64,000 bases of DNA from the NCBI GenBank assembly GCA_965267435.1, contig OZ253960.1:6882001-6946000 (forward strand), written 5' to 3'. This document shows positions 35,830 to 45,253 of this stretch, piece after piece (within the stretch, counting starts at the first letter, position 1; each line of letters starts with the position of its first letter). The translations under genes were made by a program, and so were the position numbers. The notes under the pieces are model-generated. The model searched no databases. It saw only the letters and a program-made list of their open reading frames with translations, and was not told where the DNA came from. Source of the stretch: JAWPMT01 sp965267435 (GTDB lineage: Bacteria; Bacteroidota; Bacteroidia; Cytophagales; Cyclobacteriaceae).

Positions 35830-37059
35830 ATGAACCCAAACCCCACCATTCTCATAAGACGTCTGGGATGGATTGCCTGCCTCTGTCTCCTATCTTTTCA
35901 AAGCGTTTCTGCTCAAAATCTGGAGGTGCAGGAGTTCGTTTTTGACGGTTCCGACGTCCCTGATTTCATTACCGCAGATCCTTCTCTCAGGGCACGCATG
36001 TCCGAGTTACTAGTGCAGGGCCTGCAATCCAAAGTGAAGTTTGATCAGATCTCCTTCACTTCCCGAGATCAATTGACTTATCGCGCAGAACATGATTGGG
36101 ATTTCACGACCGTCTTGAAAAATAAAGTGAAGCCGACGAATGGAACAGGCTCGAAATACTTTGCATCGGCTATCTGTTTTTTTCGTCTTGCTTCCATCAC
36201 TTCAGATGGTGTTGTTGAGACCATCAACCTCACTTTCCGGACCAAGGTGCTGGTCGTAGATAATAAGGGGAAAAAGATCTACAAGAAGTCCTCTAGTATT
36301 CCCGCGAAGATTGATCCCTACTGTGGCACTATCAGCGATTCGTGGATCAGCAAAAGGGATTTTGAGCAGCTGATGACTACCGGTTTGATCGATGCATTCC
36401 TGAAGACAAAACCTCGGCGCCAACGACTTGCCTTGACGTGTGGCAGGTCATTTCAGCTAAATGATCGGCTAGCCCGGCTGGATTCATTCCGCGTGCATAG
36501 ACGGAAGAAGCAGTTGACAGCTCTTAATGGTGAGGGAACTTTCTACAACCTGGAATTGGACATGGGTGGCGTGGATCCGGAGTTCTCCGAGTGGTTTTTG
36601 GGCCTGGACCTTAGCAGTAAGCTCAAACAAAAAGGAACACTCAAAGACTTAACCAATCAGCGACAATACGAGCTCGTGGCATCTGTCCATAGCAAAGAGA
36701 ACCGATTCGATTCTACAGGTATGGTCAAGGCTTCAGATCCAGCGGTCACTTACTTCGAAAATGACCGACCTGTGACCCAATTTCATTTGACCGAGACTGG
36801 TAGCATGCGAGGTATTTGGGAGGGGGACACGGTAGTTGTCGGCTACGACTACGATGGCCTCATCAATTACTATATCAACAATAAGTGGGTGGCACTGAGC
36901 CAGCACTTTCCTCCGAACAAACCCAAAAAAGAGAAGTTTTCAAGCGACGCCTTCTTTCACGAGCGTGCACTCGGCAGACGAGAGCGTGAGATGCTGGTCC
37001 ATGCCCTACTGTCCTTCGAGTTGGGGCAGGTGATCTATAGCGTCGCACTTGAAGATTGA
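35830..37059 (+). CDS. Exported protein of unknown function between two PadR modules
   Basis: The 409-residue protein starts at ATG 35830 with a clear signal peptide (RLGWIACLCLLSFQSVSAQ); a longer frame upstream lacks this logic. No family is recognised. The N-terminal half (about residues 30-190) is alpha/beta with segments such as MSELLVQGLQSKVKFDQISF and TFRTKVLVVDNKGKKIYKK, recalling envelope-associated DUF proteins. The C-terminal half is beta-rich, with LTETGSMRGIWEGDTVVVGYDYDG near residue 325, and the protein ends in a helical basic segment (ERALGRREREMLVHALL). It lies between divergent and tandem PadR-permease modules, so it may be a periplasmic partner of one. That is position-based inference. 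Confidence 0.7.
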   Translation: MNPNPTILIRRLGWIACLCLLSFQSVSAQNLEVQEFVFDGSDVPDFITADPSLRARMSELLVQGLQSKVKFDQISFTSRDQLTYRAEHDWDFTTVLKNKVKPTNGTGSKYFASAICFFRLASITSDGVVETINLTFRTKVLVVDNKGKKIYKKSSSIPAKIDPYCGTISDSWISKRDFEQLMTTGLIDAFLKTKPRRQRLALTCGRSFQLNDRLARLDSFRVHRRKKQLTALNGEGTFYNLELDMGGVDPEFSEWFLGLDLSSKLKQKGTLKDLTNQRQYELVASVHSKENRFDSTGMVKASDPAVTYFENDRPVTQFHLTETGSMRGIWEGDTVVVGYDYDGLINYYINNKWVALSQHFPPNKPKKEKFSSDAFFHERALGRREREMLVHALLSFELGQVIYSVALED

Positions 37060-37075
37060 TTCCATAGAATTTTAA

Positions 37076-37131
37076 TGTATACAAATGCGTAACTAATCTC
37101 ACGGAGTTGCGTATCTTTGTATTGTATACAA
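37076..37131 (+). promoter_or_regulatory. Promoter of PadR module 2 with two TGTATACA boxes
   Basis: TATCTTTG (37112-37119) is an exact TAnnTTTG -7 element. TGTATACA occurs at 37076-37083 and 37123-37130, each followed by an AAAxGCG tail, making a direct repeat 47 bases apart that brackets the -7 element. The second box covers the expected transcription start. This suits autorepression by the PadR protein encoded 15 bases downstream. Confidence 0.7.
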
Positions 37132-37144
37132 AAGCGATACATAT

Positions 37145-37489
37145 ATGAAGGGCACGAACATAGGTGAGTTCGAAGAGCTGGTACTACTAGTTGTCTTGGC
37201 CTTGGGAGAGGACGCATACAGTGTCGCTCTCGCCAAGGAGATCGAGAAAGTATCCAAGCGGAAGGTGGTACATAGTGTGGTGCATGCGGCCCTTACCAGG
37301 CTGGAGAAGAAAGGCTTCGTCACATCCGAGATGGGTGAGGCCACAGAGGCCCGTGGTGGTCGACGTAAGAGGATCTACTCTGTGACTGCTTCTGGCGTTG
37401 CCACCTTGGAGAAGATAAAAGCGCAACGTGACTACTTGTGGAGCAACGTTACTGCGGCGCAGATCAAGCAAGCTTATGATATCGGATAG
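37145..37489 (+). CDS. PadR family transcriptional regulator, module 2
   Basis: This 114-residue PadR winged-helix protein has NIGEFEELVLLVVLAL at the start, the recognition region KVVHSVVHAALTRLEKKGFV, and the wing RGGRRKRIYSVT. It is paralogous to the PadR proteins of the other two modules. Its end overlaps the start of the permease gene by 14 bases, so the two are translationally coupled. Two TGTATACA boxes in its promoter are the likely self-binding sites. Confidence 0.94.
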   Translation: MKGTNIGEFEELVLLVVLALGEDAYSVALAKEIEKVSKRKVVHSVVHAALTRLEKKGFVTSEMGEATEARGGRRKRIYSVTASGVATLEKIKAQRDYLWSNVTAAQIKQAYDIG

Positions 37490-40100
37490 TAGGCGCCATC
37501 CGCCGCGTGCTTTTGATAAGCTGCTCGAGTGGTATTGTGACGAGAGGTACCTGGAGGAAGTTCAGGGTGCCCTCTACGAATACTACCACGACATGCATGA
37601 GAAGGGCCAGGTACGTCGTGCAGGATGGCTGTTTGCGATCAATGTCATGGCCCATTGCCGCCCCTATTTATGGAAGAAGTCCAAAAGTCGAAAACTCAAT
37701 TTTATGCTGACCAATCATTTGAAAATTTCCTTTCGGAATCTCTGGAAATACAAACTCAATACCGCCCTCAACACCTTTGGATTGACCCTGGGAGTTACGG
37801 TATTTCTGTTGATCGCATTATGGATTCGTCATGAGCAGAGTTACGATGCATTCCACTCCAAGGCGGATCGCATTTATCGTATCTCCAATACTTTCACAAG
37901 TGAGACTGAGCAGTTTAGTCAGGCTCCATCCGGCCCGGCGCTGGGCAAAAGATTGCCTGAGACATTCCCAAATATCGAGGCGGGTGTAAGAGTCGGCCAG
38001 AGTAGCGCACAGATTGAGATAGAAGGACGCACCTTCTTCGAAAACAACATTTTCATTGTCGACCCATCATTCTTTGATGTCTTCGACTTCAATGTCTTGA
38101 AAGGAAATACCTCCGATCCCTTTGACCCGTTGAATTCGGTAGTCATCACAGCATCGACTGCCAAAAAATATTTTGGGGATGAGGATCCAATTGGGAAGCG
38201 AATCGTCGCTGACGGCGAGGACCATATGATTGTAAGCGCTGTGGTCGAGGATGCACCGGCCAATTCTCAGCTGCAGTACTCGATGCTGATCTCCATGGAT
38301 CTGCTCAAGGAAATGTACGGTATGCCCAACATGGATGACAATTGGGGCGGAGGATGGTTCCACACGTACCTGCTGCTCCAACCGGGCACTGACGTCGATC
38401 AACTCAAGGAAGAAATCAACGCCCATATTCTTCCCAAGCTGGAGTGGTTCACTGAGCGCAACATGTCCTATGAGTACTTCCTTCAACCCATGGCGTCTAT
38501 CCACCTTCATTCGGCCTTACGTTACGATTTTGCCTCGAATGGGAGTGCTCGCAACGTATTCATTTTCACGGCTGTAGCCATCATCATTCTCTTGTTGGCC
38601 TGCATTAACTACGTAAACCTATCCACAGCATCAGCCATCAATCGCGCCAAGGAGGTGGGCATCAAAAAGGTAATCGGCGCACCCAGAAGGGTGCTATTCT
38701 TTCAGCATCTGACCGAAACCATGATTGTTCTTTTTGGAGCAGCGGGTATCGCACTAGGTCTGGTCTTCCTGTTGGTACCATATTTTGAGGACTTCCTTGG
38801 GTATCAGCTGGCACTGCCTTCGCAGATTCAGATCATACTTCCCGCTATGGGTGTTGCTGTGGTGCTGGGCTTCCTCACCGGGGCACTACCAGCTACGGTG
38901 ATCTCAGCCTATCGTCCGTTGAGTGTGTTGAAAGGTGCGATGAAAAGTGGCAAAAGTGGGCGGTTGCTCAGGAGGGTATTGGTGGTGATGCAGTTCACCG
39001 CAAGTATCGCACTGATCCTTGCGATCATCACCGTTCACCAGCAGATGAAACATATCGTCAATAAGGACCTTGGCATGCAAGTGGACGAGGTCCTCCATAT
39101 CAGCTTCCGGGGGGTGGAGTCTGTCAGCGAAAGGGGTGATGTGCTGATCAATGGTCTCAAGGAACACCCCGCCATCAAGTCGGTTTCCTTTCAGAGTCGG
39201 GGGTACCCGGTAAATGGTCTTAGTAACGGCATGGTCATGGTCGAAAAAGAAGATGGGAGCCGGGTCTCTTCCAGCCTGTATCACATGTGGGTTGATGAGG
39301 AGTTTGCCAGCACATTTGGCATAGAGATGGTCACCGGGAGATTCTTTTCCAAAGAGTTTCCAGCTGATTCTACCAGGTCTGTTATTGTCAATGAGTCTGC
39401 CGTCCGGGATTTTGGGTGGGCGAGTGCGGAGGACGCCCTTGGCAAAGAAATGGGCGATCCACCCAATGCGCGCAAGGTGATCGGTGTTGTACGGGATTTC
39501 CATTTCGAGGGACTTCAGAAGCGAATAGAGCCTGTCCGGATTTTGCCGATCCATGACCGCCATCCCGGCACTTTAGCGATTCGTGCTGACCTACAGGATC
39601 CGATGGAGGTGCTCACGCATGTAGAGAAAGTGTGGCAGGCAGTAGTGCCTGAAGTCGCGCTTGACATTCGGTTTATGAATGACGACATCCGTCGCCAGTA
39701 CGAGACCGAGTGGATGTTTAGGAGCCTCTTCCTTCTGCTTTCCACGATTTCTATCGTTATTGCTTGCCTCGGACTCTTCGGCTTGGCTTCATCATCCGTC
39801 GCACAAAGAATCAAAGAAGTGGGTATTCGCAAAGTGCTCGGAGCCTCTCAAATGAGCCTGCTGAGATTGCTCAACAAGGAGTTTCTAATCTTGGTGAGCA
39901 TCTCCCTGGCAGTCGCCACTCCTGTGGCCTGGCTGGCAATGGAGCGGTGGCTGGAAAACTTCCAGTATCGCATAGGCTTTGAATGGTACTTCGTGGTGAT
40001 CGCCGGGTCACTAACGTTGGGGTTGGCACTACTCACCGCGAGTTCGAAGGCGTACTGGGCATCCCGGACAAACCCTTCGAACGTGTTGAGATCCGAGTAA
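37476..40100 (+). CDS. FtsX/MacB-like permease with permease prefix domain, module 2
   Basis: The 874-residue protein has the prefix domain (LEWYCDERYLEEVQGALYEYYHDM), a first membrane helix near residue 100 (LNTFGLTLGVTVFLLIALWI), a MacB-like periplasmic domain, and FtsX helices near residues 365-480. A second half of the same design ends with helices near 750-860. ATG 37476 is chosen over longer in-frame starts because it begins the prefix; it lies within the end of padR. Tell-tale FtsX phrases are KEVGIKKVIGAPRR and KEVGIRKVLGASQ. No ATPase gene is adjacent. Substrate unknown. Confidence 0.9.
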   Translation: MISDSRRHPPRAFDKLLEWYCDERYLEEVQGALYEYYHDMHEKGQVRRAGWLFAINVMAHCRPYLWKKSKSRKLNFMLTNHLKISFRNLWKYKLNTALNTFGLTLGVTVFLLIALWIRHEQSYDAFHSKADRIYRISNTFTSETEQFSQAPSGPALGKRLPETFPNIEAGVRVGQSSAQIEIEGRTFFENNIFIVDPSFFDVFDFNVLKGNTSDPFDPLNSVVITASTAKKYFGDEDPIGKRIVADGEDHMIVSAVVEDAPANSQLQYSMLISMDLLKEMYGMPNMDDNWGGGWFHTYLLLQPGTDVDQLKEEINAHILPKLEWFTERNMSYEYFLQPMASIHLHSALRYDFASNGSARNVFIFTAVAIIILLLACINYVNLSTASAINRAKEVGIKKVIGAPRRVLFFQHLTETMIVLFGAAGIALGLVFLLVPYFEDFLGYQLALPSQIQIILPAMGVAVVLGFLTGALPATVISAYRPLSVLKGAMKSGKSGRLLRRVLVVMQFTASIALILAIITVHQQMKHIVNKDLGMQVDEVLHISFRGVESVSERGDVLINGLKEHPAIKSVSFQSRGYPVNGLSNGMVMVEKEDGSRVSSSLYHMWVDEEFASTFGIEMVTGRFFSKEFPADSTRSVIVNESAVRDFGWASAEDALGKEMGDPPNARKVIGVVRDFHFEGLQKRIEPVRILPIHDRHPGTLAIRADLQDPMEVLTHVEKVWQAVVPEVALDIRFMNDDIRRQYETEWMFRSLFLLLSTISIVIACLGLFGLASSSVAQRIKEVGIRKVLGASQMSLLRLLNKEFLILVSISLAVATPVAWLAMERWLENFQYRIGFEWYFVVIAGSLTLGLALLTASSKAYWASRTNPSNVLRSE

Positions 40101-40496
40101 GGGGCTTTCTTCAAACCTTGTCGGATTGCCCGAATCGTGATTGCGATGCCCAGAAGCCATCTTGAGGGAAATCTTATGTGGTGTGTCGTCAGATCCTTCG
40201 ACCTGGCGACACACTATTGTAGTAATCCCCGGGTCTAGCCGACCGCATTTATTCCGCCCCCCCCCGTTAGAAAAATTTGTCCTCCAAACTTAGGAGATCC
40301 TGGAACAGATGCAACGTTAGCATACCCGCCGCTTCCAGTTTGGGTGTAGTCAGGTCTTTCGACCTGATGATATAGGGATACCCATCCTTAGCCGCCATTG
40401 TATAACACTGGCATCCCGCCTCTTCAAGTTGACAGATATATAGTAATTTGGATTCACCCATCGGAGAGTCACCCGATCGAAAACCCAAGTGATCAA
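40101..40496. other. 396-base intergenic region with paired hairpins and a C9 tract
   Basis: No convincing gene was found. A hairpin with a stem of about 12 base pairs spans 40181-40214 and could end permease transcription, although no T-run follows. A second hairpin, TCAGGTC-TTTC-GACCTGA, spans 40350-40367. The two share an 18-base core at about 16 positions. A run of nine C residues lies at 40257-40265. Confidence 0.45.
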
Positions 40497-41336
40497 ATGA
40501 AAAAACTGCTACTCTGCTTCACCCTCCTCCTTTCCGCTTTGCTGACTCACAGTCAGGAACTCGTTCCATACAAGCAACTGGATTCAGTGACGCTCAATTT
40601 GGAAGTCCTTCAGCCGCCAGCCATGGTAGATGGTCAGACCTATCCGGCGATTATTTTCTTTTTTGGTGGAGGTTGGAATGGCGGCAGTAGCGACCATTTC
40701 CGGAGGCAGGCGGAGTACTTGTCGCAGAGAGGAATGGTCTGTTTCCTGGCCGACTACAGAACCCGCAGCAAGCATGGAACTTCTCCTTTTGAGTCGCTGA
40801 AGGATGCCAAATCGGCCATGAGATTCCTACGGGCCAATGCAGCCATGTGGCAAGTGGACAGTTCCAAAATCATCGCCGCAGGCGGGTCTGCCGGGGGGCA
40901 CTTAGCGGCCGCTACCGCAGTGATCACAAAGTTCAATGACCCCGCCGACGATCTTACGGTGAGCCCTGTCCCCAATGCACTGGTTTTGTTCAATCCCGTG
41001 GTAGACAATGGCCCCGGAGGCTATGGCTACGAACGCATCGGGGAGGTCTTTCGTGACTTTTCGCCTTTGCACAACATCATGCCGGGCGCACCGCCCACAC
41101 TTTTTCTTTTGGGGACGAAAGACCGCCTCATTCCTGTGGAGACCGGTGAGTATTTCAAGGTAGTCATGGAGAAGGTGGGGAGCCGCTGTGATCTTCTACT
41201 GTATGAAGGAGCAGGGCATGGTTTTTTCAACTACGGCAGAGATGGTGGCTTCTATGATGACACGCTGCTAGCCGCAGATGATTTTCTGCAGTCGCTGGGC
41301 TATTTGCAAGTGGAACCGACTGTCAGTATTGACTAG
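40497..41336 (+). CDS. Exported alpha/beta hydrolase (esterase/lipase, BD-FAE-like)
   Basis: The 279-residue protein starts at ATG 40497 with a signal peptide (LLLCFTLLLSALLTHSQ). The catalytic core shows an oxyanion motif variant FFGGGWNGG near residue 52, the nucleophile serine in AGGSAGGHLAA near residue 128, the acid in LLGTKDRLIP near residue 208, and the histidine in GAGHGFFN near residue 241. This matches carboxylesterases of the BD-FAE/acetyl-esterase type, which often remove acyl groups from polysaccharide-derived compounds. It appears monocistronic. The native substrate is unknown. Confidence 0.88.
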   Translation: MKKLLLCFTLLLSALLTHSQELVPYKQLDSVTLNLEVLQPPAMVDGQTYPAIIFFFGGGWNGGSSDHFRRQAEYLSQRGMVCFLADYRTRSKHGTSPFESLKDAKSAMRFLRANAAMWQVDSSKIIAAGGSAGGHLAAATAVITKFNDPADDLTVSPVPNALVLFNPVVDNGPGGYGYERIGEVFRDFSPLHNIMPGAPPTLFLLGTKDRLIPVETGEYFKVVMEKVGSRCDLLLYEGAGHGFFNYGRDGGFYDDTLLAADDFLQSLGYLQVEPTVSID

Positions 41337-41512
41337 CGCACTGCTGGTAAAAAAGCGCGTGAAAATTCTTGGGCAGAAGTGATCGATCTGCTCGGATTAT
41401 TGTTACATCATTAGCGACGGTCGCATGGGTTTGGACGATGGCATCGACGGACACAATGCGGTCGCATTCACAATTCATTTCAAGAAGTAATAAACCTTAA
41501 GAAAAGCTAGTT

Positions 41513-42154
41513 ATGAGCACTATTCGACTAGGTGACGAAGCACCTAATTTCACCGCCGTATCCACAGAAGGAGAGATCAATTTTCACGAATGGCTTGGTG
41601 ATGGCTGGGGCGTTTTGTTCTCCCATCCTGCCGATTACACCCCTGTCTGCACCACGGAGCTGGGCACGGCCGCCAAATACAAGGGTGAGTTTGACAAACG
41701 CAACGTAAAGGTAGTTGCCTTGAGTGTTGACGGCCTCGAGTCGCACAAGGACTGGATTGGTGATATCAACGAGACGCAGCACACGACAGTCAACTTCCCC
41801 ATCATAGCCGACGAGGATCGAAAGGTATCAGAGCTTTACGACATGATCCACCCCAATGCGGACGACAAGTTGACCGTACGCTCAGTATTTGTCATCGGGC
41901 CGGACAAGAAAGTGAAGCTGATCATCACTTACCCCGCTTCCACTGGCCGCAACTTCGATGAGCTATTGAGAGTGATCGATTCCCTGCAACTCACGGCATA
42001 TCACAAAGTGGCGACCCCTGCGAACTGGAACCATGGTGAGGATGTGGTCATCGTACCTGCCGTCGCCGACGAGCAGATCCCGGAACTATTCCCAAAAGGA
42101 TACACACCCGTAAAGCCCTACCTGAGGATCACACCACAACCGAATTTGAATTGA
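41513..42154 (+). CDS. 1-Cys peroxiredoxin (Prx6-type)
   Basis: This cytoplasmic enzyme reduces peroxides using one catalytic cysteine, Cys46 in DYTPVCTTELG. No second cysteine exists in the 213 residues, which defines the 1-Cys type. The supporting arginine lies in KLTVRSVFVIGPDKKVKL, and the long C-terminal arm (VATPANWNHGEDVVIVP) is typical of Prx6-like proteins. It has its own terminator and appears monocistronic. Confidence 0.95.
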   Translation: MSTIRLGDEAPNFTAVSTEGEINFHEWLGDGWGVLFSHPADYTPVCTTELGTAAKYKGEFDKRNVKVVALSVDGLESHKDWIGDINETQHTTVNFPIIADEDRKVSELYDMIHPNADDKLTVRSVFVIGPDKKVKLIITYPASTGRNFDELLRVIDSLQLTAYHKVATPANWNHGEDVVIVPAVADEQIPELFPKGYTPVKPYLRITPQPNLN

Positions 42155-42177
42155 TCAACTAAGTATTCGTCAGTATG

Positions 42178-42205
42178 AGCCACGGTCGATGATCGTGGCT
42201 TTTTT
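42178..42205 (+). terminator. Intrinsic terminator after peroxiredoxin
   Basis: AGCCACG (42178-42184) pairs with CGTGGCT (42194-42200), and a six-T run overlaps the end of the stem. It lies 23 bases after the peroxiredoxin stop. Confidence 0.85.
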
Positions 42206-42318
42206 GTGGCGCTCAACCCATCGCAACAAGCCTCCGCACGGCGGTCTCAGCCTTCCTCCCCGCTAGCCACGCTGGAGCTTCGTGGGCTTCGACTTCGCCT
42301 TGCGGCCTTTTTGCCCAC

Positions 42319-44922
42319 CTACTCGTTCCTGATACTCTGCGTAGGATCGGAGATGGCAGCTTGAAACGTCTTCAAAGACACCGTGATTAGGGCGATACCG
42401 ATGGCGGCCGCACCTCCGACGAGGAAGATGTACCAGTACTCTGTCATTCGGATACGGTAGGCGAAGTCGCCCAGCCAGCCTTCCATGAAGTACCATGCAA
42501 CCGGTGTCGCGACCACCACAGCGATGGCGACCAACAGTAGGAATTCTCTGGAGATCAGGCGGATGATCTGTGTCGGTGTTGCACCCAGTACCTTCCGGAT
42601 CCCGAGCTCTTTCTGCCGCTGCTGGGCACTGTATGCAGCCAGCCCGAAGATGCCGAGGCAGGCGAGTAAGATCGAGATGCCTGAGAAAGCTGTGAATACC
42701 CTCGCCTGTTTTTGTTCCTGTTCGTAGAGCCTCCCAATCCTGTCGTCTAGAAAGTCATAGCTCAAGGGGTACTCAGGAGACAGTTCCTTGAAGACTTCCT
42801 CTATGAAAAGGATGGTCTCCTGAATGTTGGCCGTATTCACTTTTAGTGCCAGCTTGCGATGGCGTGTGCCAGTAATGATCGCCAGGGGCTGGATTTCGTC
42901 TCGTAGGGAGGAAAAGTGAAAGTTTTCGACGACACCGATGATCTTGAGGTTTTCGAATCCCCATCCAGGCATTTCCACAGGTTGGTTGATGATTTGCTCG
43001 GGCGTAAGACCGAAACCCTCCACCCCTTTGCGATTGATCAATACGCGTTCGGTGGCGTCAGTAGTGATTTCTTCAGAGTATCCCCTGCCCGCTATCACTT
43101 CTATATCGAATAGGTCCAGGTAGTCCACGTCGGTGAAGACCGTACGGAGGCGCTGGTTGTCGATACCCCCCGGCACGATAAACGTGGAAGCGTCATGAAA
43201 GCCACCCGGCTCGCCGGAGACCATCGTAGCCTTGGTGATGTCTTTGTGTGCCAGTAGTCGGTCTTTGAATGTCTCCTTTTGCTCACGAATCTGGCGATGG
43301 TTGAGGTCCAGGACCAGCACGGCTTCCTTTGTAAATCCAAGATCTTTGGATTGCAGATATCGATTTTGTACGCCAATCATCAGCGTGGCGACGATCAGGA
43401 ATATGGAAATGGCAAACTGAAGCACCACAAGTCCCTTTCGCAAGCCTACGTTGCTGGCAGCTCTCTTTATACCTTTCATAGCCTGGACGGGTTGGAAGGA
43501 GCTCAGCAGAAGGGCGGGTTGCGCTCCGGATATGACCAGGATGATCAGGAATAGTGACCCCAGGAAAACCCAAAGTTGCTGATCGAACCACTGAGGATCG
43601 AGATCCAGCTCGAAGAAGATGCTCATCGAAGGTACCGCTAGCCAGCTGATGGCCAGGGCTATGACGAATGCCAGTACCAGGATCATGGAAGACTCCCCGA
43701 GAAACTGCAGCAGGAGGCGCTTTCTGTTTACCCCGAGCACCTTACGTACCCCCACCTCTTTGGCCCGCATAAAGGACTGAGCAATGGAGAGATTGACATA
43801 GTTGAAGGAAGCAATGAAGAGAATAGCGATGGCGACAGCAATCAGTATGTAGATTGAATTCATATTGCCGTGCCTGACGAAGTCGAACTTCGTGCCGGCA
43901 TTGAAGTAAATCTCTGGTAGGGGCTCGATGAGCAGCCCCATCTTGTTGCCCGAGGCCTCAAAGGCATCGCCCATATACTTTACCATAAACTCATCGAGCT
44001 GTGGCCCTATGGATGCCGCTACTTCATCGGAAGGAATGCGGCCGTAAGTGAAGAGTGCATTGTTCCACCAGTTGGTTGTAAACCAATCGAAACGCTCGAA
44101 AACCTTGATGGATAAGACCATATCGAACTCGAGGTGGGACCGGGCAGGCATGTCATCCAGAATGCCTGTTACTACAAAATCGTACTGGGTGTCTACAGTG
44201 AACTCTTTACCGATGGGATCTTCATCACCGAAATACCTCGCAGCTATCTCCCTACTGATGACCGCAGAATTGACCTCCTGCAGGACTTGACTTGCGTCAC
44301 CGACGGCGAGTGGGAAGGAAAAGAACTCGAAGAAGTTGCCGTCGGCAAATAGCAGGTGGTCTTCAAAGAACCGTCGATCTTCATAAGTTACAAGACCTGA
44401 TTCGGGCATGGCCCTGGTCACTTCGGCAATGGCATCGGGGAAGTCGTTGACCAGTGCGCCAGCATAAGGTCCGGAGGTGACACCGATGCTGTAATTGTCA
44501 CTATTGACCTCCGCGGTACGCAGGAATCGATAAATCTTTTCTCCTTGAGCATGGAACTGGTCCGTGGCCAGCTCGCCACTCACGTAGTGGAACAAAAATA
44601 TGGTGGCAACGAGCCCAAGGGTGAAACCAAACAGGCTGATCAGCGTGGTGGCTTTGTGTCTCAGCAGGTTGCGGAATGTGAGTAGGGGATTGAAGACAAA
44701 CATGGATCCTGATATTTGAGTATTGATTGACCTGATGGTTGAGAATCTGACATAGCTCAGTGCCTCATACCAGTATTTGAGTTTTTTGAAGGGACCAGCT
44801 GGTAGCTCCCGGTAGTATTCGCATAGGTTGCCTTCCAGCTCTTCCAGCAGATCCGACCGGCACAGCGTCCGGATCATTTGAAGGGAGAGGGAAGGAGGCC
44901 CCGATGAGGATTTACCAGGCAT
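42319..44922 (-). CDS. FtsX/MacB-like permease with permease prefix domain, module 3
   Basis: The 867-residue protein has the prefix domain (about residues 10-60, CRSDLLEELEGNLCEYYREL), a first membrane helix near residue 90 (TTLISLFGFTLGLVATIFLF), a MacB-like periplasmic domain, FtsX helices near 355-470, and a second half ending near residue 860. The FtsX phrases KEVGVRKVLGVNRKR and KELGIRKVLGATPTQ are present. Its ATG lies 11 bases inside the end of the PadR gene, giving translational coupling. No ATPase gene is adjacent. Together with modules 1 and 2 it makes three divergent paralogues within 12.5 kb. Confidence 0.9.
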   Translation of the reverse strand: MPGKSSSGPPSLSLQMIRTLCRSDLLEELEGNLCEYYRELPAGPFKKLKYWYEALSYVRFSTIRSINTQISGSMFVFNPLLTFRNLLRHKATTLISLFGFTLGLVATIFLFHYVSGELATDQFHAQGEKIYRFLRTAEVNSDNYSIGVTSGPYAGALVNDFPDAIAEVTRAMPESGLVTYEDRRFFEDHLLFADGNFFEFFSFPLAVGDASQVLQEVNSAVISREIAARYFGDEDPIGKEFTVDTQYDFVVTGILDDMPARSHLEFDMVLSIKVFERFDWFTTNWWNNALFTYGRIPSDEVAASIGPQLDEFMVKYMGDAFEASGNKMGLLIEPLPEIYFNAGTKFDFVRHGNMNSIYILIAVAIAILFIASFNYVNLSIAQSFMRAKEVGVRKVLGVNRKRLLLQFLGESSMILVLAFVIALAISWLAVPSMSIFFELDLDPQWFDQQLWVFLGSLFLIILVISGAQPALLLSSFQPVQAMKGIKRAASNVGLRKGLVVLQFAISIFLIVATLMIGVQNRYLQSKDLGFTKEAVLVLDLNHRQIREQKETFKDRLLAHKDITKATMVSGEPGGFHDASTFIVPGGIDNQRLRTVFTDVDYLDLFDIEVIAGRGYSEEITTDATERVLINRKGVEGFGLTPEQIINQPVEMPGWGFENLKIIGVVENFHFSSLRDEIQPLAIITGTRHRKLALKVNTANIQETILFIEEVFKELSPEYPLSYDFLDDRIGRLYEQEQKQARVFTAFSGISILLACLGIFGLAAYSAQQRQKELGIRKVLGATPTQIIRLISREFLLLVAIAVVVATPVAWYFMEGWLGDFAYRIRMTEYWYIFLVGGAAAIGIALITVSLKTFQAAISDPTQSIRNE

Positions 44923-45253
44923 AGGAAAACTTAAGGTCCAGGGTAGGTACTTGATTCCAAAGACCGGCGCGTTGTTCGCGCATCTCGACCAGTGCAGCCT
45001 TGCCAGCTACGGTAAGTTCATAGATACGCTTGCGCCGCCCTCCGCGCTCCTGCGTAGCACCTGACATATCCGACTGGAGGAAGCCTTTCTTCTCTAGTCG
45101 CGACAAGGTCGTGTGCAGCGCACCCATGGAAATGGAGCGATTGACCTGGCCTTTCAGTTCTTCGCGGACGCGATTGACGTAGGCGTCTTCTTTGAGTATC
45201 AGTACGACGAGCAATAGTAGCTCTTCAAATTCACCAAGGTTGGTACCCTTCAT
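44912..45253 (-). CDS. PadR family transcriptional regulator, module 3
   Basis: This 113-residue PadR protein has LGEFEELLLLVVLIL at the start, the recognition region RSISMGALHTTLSRLEKKGFLQ, and the wing RGGRRKRIYELT. It overlaps the start of the permease gene by 11 bases. The dyad CTACAATGTAG lies 47 bases upstream of its start and is the likely operator. Confidence 0.94.
   Translation of the reverse strand: MKGTNLGEFEELLLLVVLILKEDAYVNRVREELKGQVNRSISMGALHTTLSRLEKKGFLQSDMSGATQERGGRRKRIYELTVAGKAALVEMREQRAGLWNQVPTLDLKFSYAW

Noticed and set aside
40267..40488. A 64-73 residue minus-strand reading frame
   Set aside because: It has no recognisable features or ribosome-binding sequence, and part of it is the self-complementary repeat at 40350-40367, so it is probably chance.
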